From contig NZ_CP059973.1 of NCBI RefSeq assembly GCF_009193295.2, forward strand, positions 4,464,001 through 4,528,000: a stretch of 64,000 nt of DNA, given 5' to 3'. Below, one piece after another: positions 1 to 10,153 of the stretch; position 1 is the first letter of the stretch, and the number at the start of each line of letters is the position of its first letter. The notes under the pieces are model-generated. The model was not told the DNA's origin. It saw only the letters and a program-made list of their open reading frames with translations, and searched no databases. The stretch comes from Bacteroides luhongzhouii. GTDB lineage: Bacteria; Bacteroidota; Bacteroidia; Bacteroidales; Bacteroidaceae. The translations under genes and the position numbers were made by a program.

Positions 1-1840
1 CTACTTCTTCATTACGTGAAAAGTAACTCCCCTCATATACCTTTTGCACAAATAACCTTAGAGTACCTCCCAACGCTTTATCCACTATTGGTTTCACCTT
101 TTCCTTATAAATGGTGGTACCCAACGTCTGATTATAAGTTTTCGCCCATCTATCATCACCTTTCATTTTTTCCGGCAATAGAAATACCGGTAGTCCGAAT
201 GCCAACAATAGCAAAATACATACCGCCACCCTCCAACGACAAAGTATTTGTATCAGCCACCTGTAACAACGACTGAAATAAACCGGAAGCCGACGCATTC
301 TTGAACGTATCCACACAAAGAAACGCACCTCCCCAATCTTCCATTTGACTATTGAAAGAGAAGATTTCTTTCTTCGTTTCAATCCTATTTTATCAATTAG
401 AGAAGGAACAAAAAATAAAGCAACCAGCAGTGATACTCCCAGATTTATAATCACTACCGCAGCAAAATCCTGCAAATTAAGACGTATCTTCTCATCCAGA
501 AAAAAGATGATAACCAAAGCTCCCATCGTGGTCAACGTGGCTGCAAGAATAGACATAAATGCTTTCCGGTCTCTACGCCGCAAATAATGATCACTCATTA
601 CAATTGTATTATCTATCACCAAATTTAATGAAACCGTAATACCCGCCAAAGAATACAATTGCATTTCCAATCCGGACGCATAATAAAGAATGACAGCTAT
701 TGCCATATTAACAGCCAGACTGATTACAATCAAAAAAAGATATTTGGGACTAAAGGTGATCAACAATACAAACAGGAGCAAAATTGCTACAGTCATTCCC
801 GTACGCAGATAAATTTTCCCCAGTTCTTCCTGAATAAATTCCGTTGCATCGTAACTGGTGTGAATCTCATATCCTGCCGGAAGTAATAGCTGGTTATCAT
901 CCATAAACGCTTTTATCTTTTCACTCAATGCCAATTGATTTGCTGTTTCTTCTGCAACAATCGACAGATAAATTGAATTCAGCCCATTAATCCGATAATA
1001 ATTTTGTGGCTGCTCCTCCATACGGGAAACCTTCACCAGCTCATTCAAACCTATGATTTTACCATCTTTCATTTTTACCTTTACCCGCTCCGCATTAAAC
1101 TCTCTGCCCTCCTGTTCGGGAACCAATGCCAAACGTATCCACTGCCTGCCCGAAGCACCCTGCTCCACATCATAAGTACCCAAAAATTCTTTTTGATAAT
1201 GCAACCGGACAGCTTGGCGAATATCATCCATACTTATTCCAAGCGCATGCAATTGTTCTGAATCATACTCCAATCGCCATTCCATCGGAGTAGCTCCACT
1301 AAGATTTATTTTATAAATTCCCGGAATCTGTGCAAGACGCGTTTTTATATGTTCCTCCGCATACTGCTGAATTAAGAAAGGAGTAGCGGGTGCATTGATC
1401 GTAAATGCCATAAAAGGCCCCTGATTACTTTGCCCCGGACTGTGCATCTGAATATACGGATAGCTCACCCCATCCGGTAATTCCGGCCACGTCTGCCGAA
1501 TAATAGTAGAAGCTTCAAAGCGGGCAACCGCTGCGTCCACATGTTTATCCAAATTTACACTGACACTTCCCCATCCGTTTCCTGAAATGGAAGAAATCCC
1601 TCGAATTCCCTTCACACGGGCAAGCATTGCTTCTAACTTACTGGTAGCCGTCATTTCCACTACACGTGCTGAAGTACCGGGCATACTGAATCTCACCGTA
1701 AAACCGGGTAAGGTCCGCGATGGATTCAGTTTGACAGGCAGCAATGGAATGAGTGCCAACCCCACTAATGCCACACAGACAAAAGTCACAATCAACGTGA
1801 AAGCAGAAGCCTTATGAGATTTCACTATTTCAGAATCCAT
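1..1840 (-). CDS. RND-family efflux permease, second pump of the operon (3' end outside window)
   Basis: Inner-membrane proton-driven pump of the AcrB/CusA superfamily; about 613 N-terminal residues are visible and the frame runs off the left edge without a stop, so this is a partial gene of a roughly 1000-residue protein. The ATG at 1838-1840 is followed by a short cytoplasmic stretch and a first membrane helix at about residues 13-35, a large periplasmic porter region, then clustered membrane helices from about residue 330. The RND fourth-helix signature appears as LNLVIDNTIVMSDH, carrying the conserved acidic residue. It lies 30 bp downstream of the outer-membrane channel gene and is evidently co-transcribed. 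Substrate is unknown; its partner adaptor would be the single membrane-fusion protein at 6519-7613. Confidence 0.93.
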   Translation of the reverse strand, partial: MDSEIVKSHKASAFTLIVTFVCVALVGLALIPLLPVKLNPSRTLPGFTVRFSMPGTSARVVEMTATSKLEAMLARVKGIRGISSISGNGWGSVSVNLDKHVDAAVARFEASTIIRQTWPELPDGVSYPYIQMHSPGQSNQGPFMAFTINAPATPFLIQQYAEEHIKTRLAQIPGIYKINLSGATPMEWRLEYDSEQLHALGISMDDIRQAVRLHYQKEFLGTYDVEQGASGRQWIRLALVPEQEGREFNAERVKVKMKDGKIIGLNELVKVSRMEEQPQNYYRINGLNSIYLSIVAEETANQLALSEKIKAFMDDNQLLLPAGYEIHTSYDATEFIQEELGKIYLRTGMTVAILLLFVLLITFSPKYLFLIVISLAVNMAIAVILYYASGLEMQLYSLAGITVSLNLVIDNTIVMSDHYLRRRDRKAFMSILAATLTTMGALVIIFFLDEKIRLNLQDFAAVVIINLGVSLLVALFFVPSLIDKIGLKRRKKSSLSIVKWKIGEVRFFVWIRSRMRRLPVYFSRCYRWLIQILCRWRVAVCILLLLAFGLPVFLLPEKMKGDDRWAKTYNQTLGTTIYKEKVKPIVDKALGGTLRLFVQKVYEGSYFSRNEEV

Positions 1841-1870
1841 ATTTTACATTCTCAATATTTATATAAATTA

Positions 1871-3388
1871 TCATTTTATCAATTTTCCTCCATTAAAATC
1901 AAACCTGTCCGAAAGTGAAAGTTTCGCAGCAAAATCAAATAAAGTAAGCCGGCGTATCTTATAATAATTCAGCCAGTAGTTCTGCAAGGCAGAGATAAAA
2001 TTACGTTGTGCCTGTTGCTGCCTGTTGAGAGAAAGAGTCAAGCTATTAATATCCGCCTTGCCGATAATGAAGCGCTGTTTTGTCTCATTATAAGCAAGTA
2101 TAGACAGATCCAACGCTTCTTCCGCACTGGCTATCAATTGCTGCTGGATATTAAAATCACTTACCGTCATAATCACTTCCTCCTCGATGCTTATCTCGTC
2201 CTGACGTGCCGAGATCTTCACTACATTCAGATTATTTTTTGCCATATTATACTTACCCTTACGAACACCCCAGTCCAATAACGGAATAGAAACACTGACT
2301 GCCACCAAATCCTGCTGCATCGGTTTATGATACACATCTCCAAAGTTATCCGCTACCTGATTAAAACCGATACTGGCATTTACACTTGCGTTAAAGCGAG
2401 ATTCTTTCTTCGTCTTATCCACATTCCGTTCCGCTTCAAGTACATTCTGTTTCAGTTCCAACAATTGCGGGTTATTATTCCTGCCCCACCTCAAAGCCTC
2501 ATCTACCGGAATATCCACCATCTCCGGACGAGAAGGAAGTTCCAGTTTGATTTGCGTATTCTTATCCAGATTGAGAAAAGAAGCCAGTGAAAACATAGCC
2601 CGTTTCAGGTCACTTGCTTTATTCTGCAATGTATTCTGCGCATTCACACGATCCAGTTTCAATGTCAACAAATCAGCCTGTGAGATAGCTGCAATTCGGT
2701 GGCGCTGTTGCCCGATACGATACAATGTGTCCGTAGAAGCCAAGTTTTCTTTAGCAAGATTATATTCTGCCTGCGCCATAGCCAAAGAGAAGAAATAATT
2801 CGTAGCCGTTTCCGACACCTTTTCCACATTATAGAGAAATTCCTTTTTCACACGCTCATACTTCAACGGCTCTATCTTCCGTTCCCATTTGAAGGAGTTA
2901 TATCCTACCAGACTTTGCGAATATCCGATTCGTATGGGAACACTCGTAAGCTGCGTAGCACTGTTACTTCCGAAGTTACGCATATAGGCAAGATTCGATT
3001 CCAGATAAAAAGTACCTCCGGTTAAATCAAAGTTCTGTTTTACACTCAATCCTCCATAAGCATAGTAAGACTGTTGCGTACGGTATACATCCAAATCCTG
3101 TCCCGAATCGTATCGTTTCGTTATATCCCGGTTATATTGTGCCGGAGTAACATCCAGTGTCAGACTAGGCAACCGATTTGCCCGAAAAGTCCTATACTCC
3201 CAATAACCGGATAAATACATATTCTGCGTACGGAATGATTCCAGCGAACTGTCGTTAGCAAGAGAAATTGTCCTGTTCAAATCCAATACCAGGTGTTTCT
3301 GTGCCCAAAGTGAAGATTCACTACCAAACATACAGAAGACACAGAGGAAGACAGGAATTCTTTTCTTTAATCTATTCATAACTTTCAT
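1871..3388 (-). CDS. TolC-family outer membrane efflux channel
   Basis: Outer-membrane component of the tripartite export system. The 505-residue protein has a signal peptide (about residues 1-29, ending in LWAQ) and the long helical OEP repeats typical of TolC-like proteins, with heptad-rich segments around residues 180-270 and 390-470. It sits between the two RND permease genes (25 bp after one, 30 bp before the other), so channel and pumps are almost certainly made from one transcript. Substrate cannot be read from sequence; by location the system may export products of the NVEALA locus upstream, which is inference only. Confidence 0.92.
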   Translation of the reverse strand: MKVMNRLKKRIPVFLCVFCMFGSESSLWAQKHLVLDLNRTISLANDSSLESFRTQNMYLSGYWEYRTFRANRLPSLTLDVTPAQYNRDITKRYDSGQDLDVYRTQQSYYAYGGLSVKQNFDLTGGTFYLESNLAYMRNFGSNSATQLTSVPIRIGYSQSLVGYNSFKWERKIEPLKYERVKKEFLYNVEKVSETATNYFFSLAMAQAEYNLAKENLASTDTLYRIGQQRHRIAAISQADLLTLKLDRVNAQNTLQNKASDLKRAMFSLASFLNLDKNTQIKLELPSRPEMVDIPVDEALRWGRNNNPQLLELKQNVLEAERNVDKTKKESRFNASVNASIGFNQVADNFGDVYHKPMQQDLVAVSVSIPLLDWGVRKGKYNMAKNNLNVVKISARQDEISIEEEVIMTVSDFNIQQQLIASAEEALDLSILAYNETKQRFIIGKADINSLTLSLNRQQQAQRNFISALQNYWLNYYKIRRLTLFDFAAKLSLSDRFDFNGGKLIK

Positions 3389-3412
3389 TTTTGAACTATT
3401 AGTTATTACTTT

Positions 3413-6400
3413 CTAGCTGTTACTGATTTTCTCGTTACGATAAATAAACCAGTAAAGTAACGGTATGATAAATAAGCTCACCGCCGTACCAATCGACATT
3501 GTCCCTATCATAGCAATAGACAACGGTTTTTGTAACTCCGAGCCCATATCTGAAGAAAAAAGCAGTGGCACCATTGCGAAGATGGTAGTCAGCGAAGTCA
3601 TGATAATCGGTCGCAAACGCCTGCGGCCAGCTTCATGTATCGCTTCTAATAACGGAACACCCGCCTTACGCAATTCATTGATAGCATCCAGCTTCAGAAT
3701 AGAGTCATTGATTACAATACCACAGGTAACAATCAACCCGATAGCAGACATCAAATTCAGCGTATGTCCGCAAATCCAGAGTAAAAGCAATGCAAATGCA
3801 AGGTCAATCGGTATCTCCGCCAAAACAAGCAAAGGCTGCAAAAAGCTTTCAAACTGTGCGGCAAGAATAAAATACATCAGTAACAGTGAAATAAATAAGA
3901 TGATCACCAATTCATCCAACATCTCACTGTTAGAAAAGAAACTGCCGGAGAATCCAGTATCCCAGTCTTTCATATCTTCTGCCGTTTGTTTCACCTCCTC
4001 TATCAGTTTGTTTCCGTCCTGTACGCCATAAAAATCAAAAGGAACATATTCCCCGTTACGTCCGGCAGTAATACTCTTCAAATCCTCGGCAGGAGTAACC
4101 GTCACCAGTTCCCGGAGTGGAATGTACTCTCTGTTTCCTCTATTGTCCGGTTCAGTCTGTATCAGTGTTTCCTGCAATATTTCATTCACCGTCTTTTCAC
4201 TACCCGCAACGTTGATCGGAAGATATTGCTGGTAAGAATGCAACATAGTCACACTATTTTCCCGGAAAGCAGTTTTCAAAACTCTATAAAGTTCATTGTA
4301 AGCAACGCGGTAAAGCAATAGTTTCTCCTTATTGATACCTAGGTTCAGTTGGTTCTCAAAGGCAATGCCTGTAGGAGCAATCCCCGTTCTACGGGCTAAC
4401 TCCAGCTCCACATTCCGGATCGTTTCCGCTTCCGGTGCTTTTGCCTTATTACGGGTGTAAAATTCGGCTATGATATCCGGTTCTCCCGTGACAAAGAGTT
4501 TCTCAAATACAGTCTCCGGTGGAGAAAAGGAAATAACGGAAAGTGGATAACGTTCTTTCAGTTTATGGTATATCTCCTGCTGCAAAGAAATGATTGTTTC
4601 TGATGTTTCCGTTCGGAAATAGAGTTCTGCTTCGGAAGAAGAAAGTTCCCTTTCACGATTCAGAAGAAAATCCTGTCTGCCAACCGATGCCGTGTGCTCC
4701 AATACCTGTTCTTTTAAATCCTTAAAAAGCTCATCCACACGCCGCCTGTTTTCATCCACATGAATATTTTCATTCCACTCGATTCGGGCGATCAATTCAT
4801 TCTCTTCTATATCAGGCATCCGCTGCTTGTCTATAAAGAAAAAGAAGAATACACAAAGCGGGATGGAGACAACACAAAACAATACACTAAACGTTTTGTG
4901 ACAGAACACCCAATCTACCCCGGCATCATAAAAACGATCCAATGTGTGATCCTTTATCGGGTTATTGAATTTAAAAGAAAGCCATTTCCATTTCCGGGTA
5001 TGAATACCTGTCCGATAAACCAACAGATAAAGCACCGGAAGAAGCATAATACCGGTAAAATACGAAACCATCAATCCCACTGTAACCGAAAAAGCCTGAT
5101 CATAAAAGATAGCTCCGGCGATACCACTCATAAAAATCAAGGGAGCAAATACGGCAATGGTGGTTAGGGAAGAACTCAACATGGGTGTCACCACTTCACT
5201 AGTTCCTGTTATACAGGCACGGCGCAATGAATAGCCTCGCTCCCGATATTGGGATATATTTTCGGTCACAATAATCGAACTGTCAATCATCATACCCAAT
5301 GCCAGAATTAATCCGGCAAGCGAAATGATATTCAGGGACATATTACACAGATAGAAGAAAACAAAACTAATCACGATAGAAACCACCATACTAAGTCCGA
5401 TCACCAACGGAGATTTCACATCTCCCAAAAACAGGACAGCTACCAGGCAGATAAAAAGAAAACCTAAAGTTAGATTCTGTTGTAGATTTGAAATTGTATA
5501 ATCCAACAATTCTGTCTGGTTGCGACTGATACTAAAATCGATTTCCGGATATACCCGCCTAAAATGCTCCATCGTCCTCACCAAAGACTGCTTCATCTCA
5601 TCCATATTCTCGTCTGCCTGCTTGATAACAGCCAGAGTCACCGCCCTTTTCCCGTTCGATACAGATACACCTTTTTCTTTTACGGGCACGATAGTAACTT
5701 TGCAGAAGTCCCTTAGTTGGACAATGCGGTCCCCCTTACGCAAGTATATATTTTCCACATCTTCTGCGGTACGCAACAGAGTGGAGAATTTTATATTATA
5801 TTCATAGTATCCGTCACGTACTGTCATACTGCCCGGCTCCACGTTATTGGCAGTCAAAGCCGATTCAATATCTTCAATAGAAAGTCCCATCATAGCCAGT
5901 TTATCCTCATCAGGTACAATCTGTACCTGACGCTCCACTAATCCGGTCACGTCTACCATAGCCACTTCTTCAAGCTGTTCTATCCTGCGCTTAATCACCG
6001 ATTCGGCAAATTCACACAAATCAAGAAAAGATTGCTGTCCTACCGTACCATAAGCACTATCATTCTTTAAGGTCAGATTCAGGTAAAACACGGGTATATC
6101 CGTTGCGCTTGCCTTAATAACTTTCGGGCGTTCAGTATCCTTGGGAAGATAATTCATTGCAGCGTCTATTTTTTCATTAACCTCTATAAAGGCAAGATCC
6201 GTATTAGTACCGAAATCAAAAGACAGACGGATCATACCTCCTCCGTCTCTCGATTCACTATGAATATCTTTCAATGTAGACACCTGAATCAGTTGTCCCC
6301 GTAAAGGTTTCACAATCGTGTTTTCCAGTTCACGGGCAGAGGTATTGGCGGCAGCCACCTGTATCGTTATCTCCGGAATGGCAATATCCGGAAGCAATGA

Positions 6401-6496
6401 TATAGGCAAAGTATTATATGTCACTAGCCCGATTATAAAACAGGCAGTAAAAGCCATCAATACAGCGATAGGGCGTTGAATTAAAAATTTTATCAT
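3413..6496 (-). CDS. RND-family efflux permease, first pump
   Basis: Full-length (1027 residues) AcrB/MdtB-like inner-membrane transporter. An N-terminal helix at about residues 10-30 is followed by the porter domain, then a six-helix block around 340-490 that includes the helix-4 signature LGMMIDSSIIVTEN; the second half repeats this architecture, with GIVINDSILKLDAINEL near residue 930. Only one of the two aspartates usual in drug-type pumps is present in helix 4, so proton coupling may differ from AcrB. The gene begins 22 bp after the adaptor gene and precedes the outer-membrane channel, giving the classic adaptor-pump-channel order, unusually followed by a second pump. Confidence 0.95.
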   Translation of the reverse strand: MIKFLIQRPIAVLMAFTACFIIGLVTYNTLPISLLPDIAIPEITIQVAAANTSARELENTIVKPLRGQLIQVSTLKDIHSESRDGGGMIRLSFDFGTNTDLAFIEVNEKIDAAMNYLPKDTERPKVIKASATDIPVFYLNLTLKNDSAYGTVGQQSFLDLCEFAESVIKRRIEQLEEVAMVDVTGLVERQVQIVPDEDKLAMMGLSIEDIESALTANNVEPGSMTVRDGYYEYNIKFSTLLRTAEDVENIYLRKGDRIVQLRDFCKVTIVPVKEKGVSVSNGKRAVTLAVIKQADENMDEMKQSLVRTMEHFRRVYPEIDFSISRNQTELLDYTISNLQQNLTLGFLFICLVAVLFLGDVKSPLVIGLSMVVSIVISFVFFYLCNMSLNIISLAGLILALGMMIDSSIIVTENISQYRERGYSLRRACITGTSEVVTPMLSSSLTTIAVFAPLIFMSGIAGAIFYDQAFSVTVGLMVSYFTGIMLLPVLYLLVYRTGIHTRKWKWLSFKFNNPIKDHTLDRFYDAGVDWVFCHKTFSVLFCVVSIPLCVFFFFFIDKQRMPDIEENELIARIEWNENIHVDENRRRVDELFKDLKEQVLEHTASVGRQDFLLNRERELSSSEAELYFRTETSETIISLQQEIYHKLKERYPLSVISFSPPETVFEKLFVTGEPDIIAEFYTRNKAKAPEAETIRNVELELARRTGIAPTGIAFENQLNLGINKEKLLLYRVAYNELYRVLKTAFRENSVTMLHSYQQYLPINVAGSEKTVNEILQETLIQTEPDNRGNREYIPLRELVTVTPAEDLKSITAGRNGEYVPFDFYGVQDGNKLIEEVKQTAEDMKDWDTGFSGSFFSNSEMLDELVIILFISLLLMYFILAAQFESFLQPLLVLAEIPIDLAFALLLLWICGHTLNLMSAIGLIVTCGIVINDSILKLDAINELRKAGVPLLEAIHEAGRRRLRPIIMTSLTTIFAMVPLLFSSDMGSELQKPLSIAMIGTMSIGTAVSLFIIPLLYWFIYRNEKISNS

Positions 6497-6518
6497 AATT
6501 ACTTGATTTTGGCACGGA

Positions 6519-7613
6519 TTATCTTACATTTACTGCCGCTTCATGTGCCAGATTCAGATTTCCGGTCACAATAATCGTATCTCCTTCCAATAACCCCTCT
6601 TCAATCCCTTTCTGTGATTTATCCGAAACAACATATTCCGTTGCATTTTCCAATCCCGTATGCACATAATTCCACATAGCCTTACCTTCTTGTAAAGTAA
6701 ATACCACTTGCTTACCGGAGCGTAACACAACAGCCGTTTTAGGAATGACCAATTGTTGCCCTAAACTTCTTCTGACACTTACTCTTATGTTCATACCACT
6801 GAACAGTTTTCCTTGTCCGTTTACTACAGCCTTCACCTTTACCATTCCGTTCGAATCTACCAATGGATTGATTTCAGATACGCTGCCCTCAAACGAATCT
6901 CCTCCGGCATAAGGAGTAATCATTACCTTATCACCTGTTTTAATAAAAGCCAACTCATTCTCCAACACTGTAAAATCAGCTTCCATCCCACGGGTATCAA
7001 TAACCGTACAAAACACCTCGGAAGTATTAGCTAAATTAAAGGGTTTAGAAAACAGATTAGCCACTATCCCATCGAAAGGAGCAACCAGTGTAGCATGTTC
7101 TGTTTCCCTTTTTACCAATTCATATTGAGATCTCGACTGCTCATATCCGCTCTTCACTTTCGCGAGTTTCATTGTTTCCACAGGAACTTTGCTGAAATCT
7201 TCGGAGGTATATCCCTGTCCGATCAATACATCTTTCAGTTCCAATTCGGCTTTCAACAAAGCATCTTCCGCTTGAGATAGCTTCTGCTCCAAGCGAAACT
7301 TATCCAGTTCAGCTAATTTCTGTCCTTTATGTACGTGGTCGCCATTCTTCACATAAATATGGGCAATAACTTCACTTGTCTCAAAACGGAGACCAGCCTG
7401 TCCGAGAGCACTTACTTTACCGTTACTGACTAATTCGTGATGAAAATCACGTCTCTTTAGGGTTTGAATAGTGACTTCATTCTTAGCATCAGGAAGAACA
7501 GTGGAAACACCTTGTTCCTGTTTATCCACATCGCCCTTCTTGTTAGAACAAGATATTATCAGCATTCCTAATGCCAGACATGACAATAACCATGTACCAT
7601 TGTGTTTCATCAT
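6519..7613 (-). CDS. RND periplasmic adaptor (membrane fusion protein), lipoprotein
   Basis: HlyD/AcrA-type adaptor linking an RND pump to the TolC-like channel. The 364-residue protein opens with a lipoprotein signal (lipobox LIISC, Cys at about residue 22), then a split biotinyl-lipoyl domain (IYVKNGDHVHKGQKLAEL near residue 90; VAPFDGIVANL near 180), a helical hairpin between them, and beta-barrel and membrane-proximal domains to the C-terminus. Two adjacent ATGs are possible starts. It starts 5 bp after the Wzy_C-TPR gene, which ties the efflux genes to the long upstream operon rather than to a promoter of their own; no promoter-sized gap exists. Confidence 0.94.
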   Translation of the reverse strand: MMKHNGTWLLSCLALGMLIISCSNKKGDVDKQEQGVSTVLPDAKNEVTIQTLKRRDFHHELVSNGKVSALGQAGLRFETSEVIAHIYVKNGDHVHKGQKLAELDKFRLEQKLSQAEDALLKAELELKDVLIGQGYTSEDFSKVPVETMKLAKVKSGYEQSRSQYELVKRETEHATLVAPFDGIVANLFSKPFNLANTSEVFCTVIDTRGMEADFTVLENELAFIKTGDKVMITPYAGGDSFEGSVSEINPLVDSNGMVKVKAVVNGQGKLFSGMNIRVSVRRSLGQQLVIPKTAVVLRSGKQVVFTLQEGKAMWNYVHTGLENATEYVVSDKSQKGIEEGLLEGDTIIVTGNLNLAHEAAVNVR

Positions 7614-7618
7614 ATTTA

Positions 7619-9274
7619 TCAGTTTATTTGTTTCAATAATTTCTTTACTTCCACTCTCATCTCTTTTATCGCTGTCGATTGAACCTTCGGTTCTTTTGTC
7701 AGTACAACCTCAACCATACGCTTTAATTTTTCAGGTTGTTGGTATTCCGGCTCCGCATATAGCTTTGCCAGAAGATAATATGGATAAATTCGTCCCGGAA
7801 GTCGATGCGTAGATCGAATCAGACTCCCTTCCGCTTTCTCATACTTTCCTACTGCCTGATAGTTCTTACCTATAATATTTAAGAGCATTGGGTCGCAACT
7901 ATGCTTCATAGCCTCTTCCAGAACTATAGTCGAATTATCATATTGTTTCAATTTATGCAAACAATACCCGTATTCAAAAAGAAAGGCTCCCCGATTCTTC
8001 AATTCGGAATACAACTTTTCATACTCTTCTTTAGCTGATTGGTATGCTCCGATATTATAGAGCATTTTACTACGATGCCAGTTCTTACATGCATCATATT
8101 GATTGTATTTCCAATAATATGTCCCTAATAAAGTTATTATCGAAATAAAAAATAATAGCATTATCTTCGAGCGTCCAATAACACAAGCAGCCAGCAGAAA
8201 ATAGAACGTCACAGCAAATCCGGGAATCTGCATCGGATAAGAAGAAAAGGCAAATACCAACACAGCAATTATACCTCCACAAAGACCTATTCGTCCTTCC
8301 CCACTCCCCTTCCAGAGACAAAATGCAATTACTAGTAACACGACAAATAAAAAAGGAATCCCATATTCTATTGCTACTTGAAGATATTCATTAAAAGCAT
8401 ATTCCGGACTACCCGCCACTAATTCTTCCGTTTCCGAATACTCTTCGTTTGCAAAATAATTCTCCTGTGCCCTGCCATAGACTGAAATAAAATTCCCTAT
8501 TCCATGTCCTACAACAGGACTTTCAGCGATAGCAAGAGTACTGATTTTCCACATGAACAAGCGTCCGTTGGCAGAAGTTGCTTTTAACTGAAAAAGTAAG
8601 TAAACAATCATTATGAATATAATGCCTCCTGCAATACAGGTCAACACTACTTTTTTCTTATATCTCTTTCTAATCGCCTTCAGTCTACTTCCCCATGAAA
8701 CGTGCATTCCATACACCCATGCGCCCGATACTGCGGCAGCCATCCAAGCCGAACGACTCATTCCGGCAGGTAGTACACAAAGAATCAACAGCATCACTCC
8801 TAATGCCATGTAATACTTTCCCTGTTCTATCCATGTACGTTCCGTCTTTTCTTTCAAATTTAGCCATTCATGTAGGCAAAGCGGAAATATCATTGCCAAA
8901 TATCCCGAGTAAGGTCCCGGATTGTAGAAAGATCCCGTGAGTGCGTATAAGGAATGATTGGAAACAGCAAAACCATATATTTGCCTCAATCCCCATATCG
9001 CCTCAATTCCTCCCAATGCAATCAATACCCACGTCACTATTGACGAAAAAGGCAGATATTGTTTCCTATTCAAGCAGAGAGAAAACAGACTACAAAAGGC
9101 AAAAACAACGGTCATACGTCCCAACCATAGTTTTTGATATGCCATTTCGCCGACAGGGATGTTATTTGGAGTAGAAAAAGCTACTACGCACAAAATTGCC
9201 GCAACTCCTGTAATAGTCATCACAGCCGCCATATTCTCTTTTGTTATTTGCTTCAATTCCAACTTGACTTTCAT
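7619..9274 (-). CDS. O-antigen ligase/polymerase-like (Wzy_C) membrane protein with C-terminal TPR repeats
   Basis: Polytopic inner-membrane protein of 551 residues. About ten hydrophobic helices fill residues 15-390, with the Wzy_C-family motif GSFYNPGPYSGYLA near residue 115 and a large periplasmic loop around 255-300. The C-terminal 150 residues carry TPR-like helical repeats. The Wzy_C superfamily includes O-antigen ligases, polymerases and PglL-type protein O-glycosyltransferases. No other glycan-assembly genes are nearby, so a conventional O-antigen role looks unlikely; transfer of a glycan to a protein partner is a possibility, unproven. It lies 3 bp after the signal peptidase gene and 5 bp before the RND adaptor gene. 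Confidence 0.85.
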   Translation of the reverse strand: MKVKLELKQITKENMAAVMTITGVAAILCVVAFSTPNNIPVGEMAYQKLWLGRMTVVFAFCSLFSLCLNRKQYLPFSSIVTWVLIALGGIEAIWGLRQIYGFAVSNHSLYALTGSFYNPGPYSGYLAMIFPLCLHEWLNLKEKTERTWIEQGKYYMALGVMLLILCVLPAGMSRSAWMAAAVSGAWVYGMHVSWGSRLKAIRKRYKKKVVLTCIAGGIIFIMIVYLLFQLKATSANGRLFMWKISTLAIAESPVVGHGIGNFISVYGRAQENYFANEEYSETEELVAGSPEYAFNEYLQVAIEYGIPFLFVVLLVIAFCLWKGSGEGRIGLCGGIIAVLVFAFSSYPMQIPGFAVTFYFLLAACVIGRSKIMLLFFISIITLLGTYYWKYNQYDACKNWHRSKMLYNIGAYQSAKEEYEKLYSELKNRGAFLFEYGYCLHKLKQYDNSTIVLEEAMKHSCDPMLLNIIGKNYQAVGKYEKAEGSLIRSTHRLPGRIYPYYLLAKLYAEPEYQQPEKLKRMVEVVLTKEPKVQSTAIKEMRVEVKKLLKQIN

Positions 9275-9277
9275 TCC

Positions 9278-10153
9278 TTATTTAATTTTCTTCATCATCC
9301 TATTCCAACGAGGTTTCTCCGTAAATTTATCTTCCGAATACCATATACGGGTTGCCTTGCCCACAATATATTCTTCCGGCAGCATCCCCCAATACCTTGA
9401 ATCCTGCGAATTAGCCATATTATCACCAGACACAAAATAATAATTCTTTTTAAAGCGATATCGGGAAATCAGACTATCTCCCAATAACACCTGCCCATCA
9501 TTCAAACGTAGTTTCTTCTTCTGTTCCCAACCTATTAATTGCCTGTACAATAAATAGTTCGTACGATTCATCATTACTATCTGACCTTTCTGGGGAATTG
9601 GCAGTGGTCCGAATTCACGGATAGTCCACCCCAATTGTCCATCATACGGAAAGGTACCTACCACAATACTATGCTGTTCCGGATACTCCAAACCCGCAAG
9701 ATAGTGCTGGGCATTATAATTTCCCAATCGTTCATTACTTCCGCGTATTCTATAAAATCCTCCCCGAATCTCTAACGTGTCTCCCGGTAGAGCAATACAT
9801 CGTTTTACATAATACTGCATCACGTCCATCCGGATACTATCCCAACGGTTCATCTGATAAGGGAAATTGAAAACCAATATATCATTTCTTTTAAAATTCC
9901 CCCATCCGGGCATCCGATGAATCTCAACGTCCTCATTATCCAAAGCGGCAAACACATTGAACAACCGTGCCCCCTTCATCACTTTATTCACTAATATCCG
10001 GTCACCATCTTTCAATGTCGGTTCCATTGAATCCGAAGGTATCCTAAAGGAAGTAAAGCAAAACAGTTGGATCAAGAATAAAATTACCACCATGCAAAAT
10101 GTGAAGAACGCTAGATTCTCCAGTATTGTCAGAATCTTCTTCGCTTTATTCAT
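9278..10153 (-). CDS. lepB: Signal peptidase I (dedicated, operon-encoded paralogue)
   Basis: Membrane-bound serine endopeptidase that removes signal peptides at AXA-like sites. One N-terminal helix (about residues 12-33) precedes the catalytic serine, Ser42 in SDSMEPTL. The general-base lysine lies in VKRCIALPGD, and the C-terminal box reads SGDNMANSQDSR. All catalytic boxes are intact at 291 residues, a typical Bacteroidales length. The start overlaps the 3' end of the GtaA-like gene by 8 bp, implying translational coupling. The presence of a signal peptidase inside this peptide/lipoprotein operon, rather than beside lepA or rnhB, suggests a dedicated substrate; the NVEALA prepeptides, which end their leader in A-x-A, are obvious candidates (inference). 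Confidence 0.94.
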   Translation of the reverse strand: MNKAKKILTILENLAFFTFCMVVILFLIQLFCFTSFRIPSDSMEPTLKDGDRILVNKVMKGARLFNVFAALDNEDVEIHRMPGWGNFKRNDILVFNFPYQMNRWDSIRMDVMQYYVKRCIALPGDTLEIRGGFYRIRGSNERLGNYNAQHYLAGLEYPEQHSIVVGTFPYDGQLGWTIREFGPLPIPQKGQIVMMNRTNYLLYRQLIGWEQKKKLRLNDGQVLLGDSLISRYRFKKNYYFVSGDNMANSQDSRYWGMLPEEYIVGKATRIWYSEDKFTEKPRWNRMMKKIK

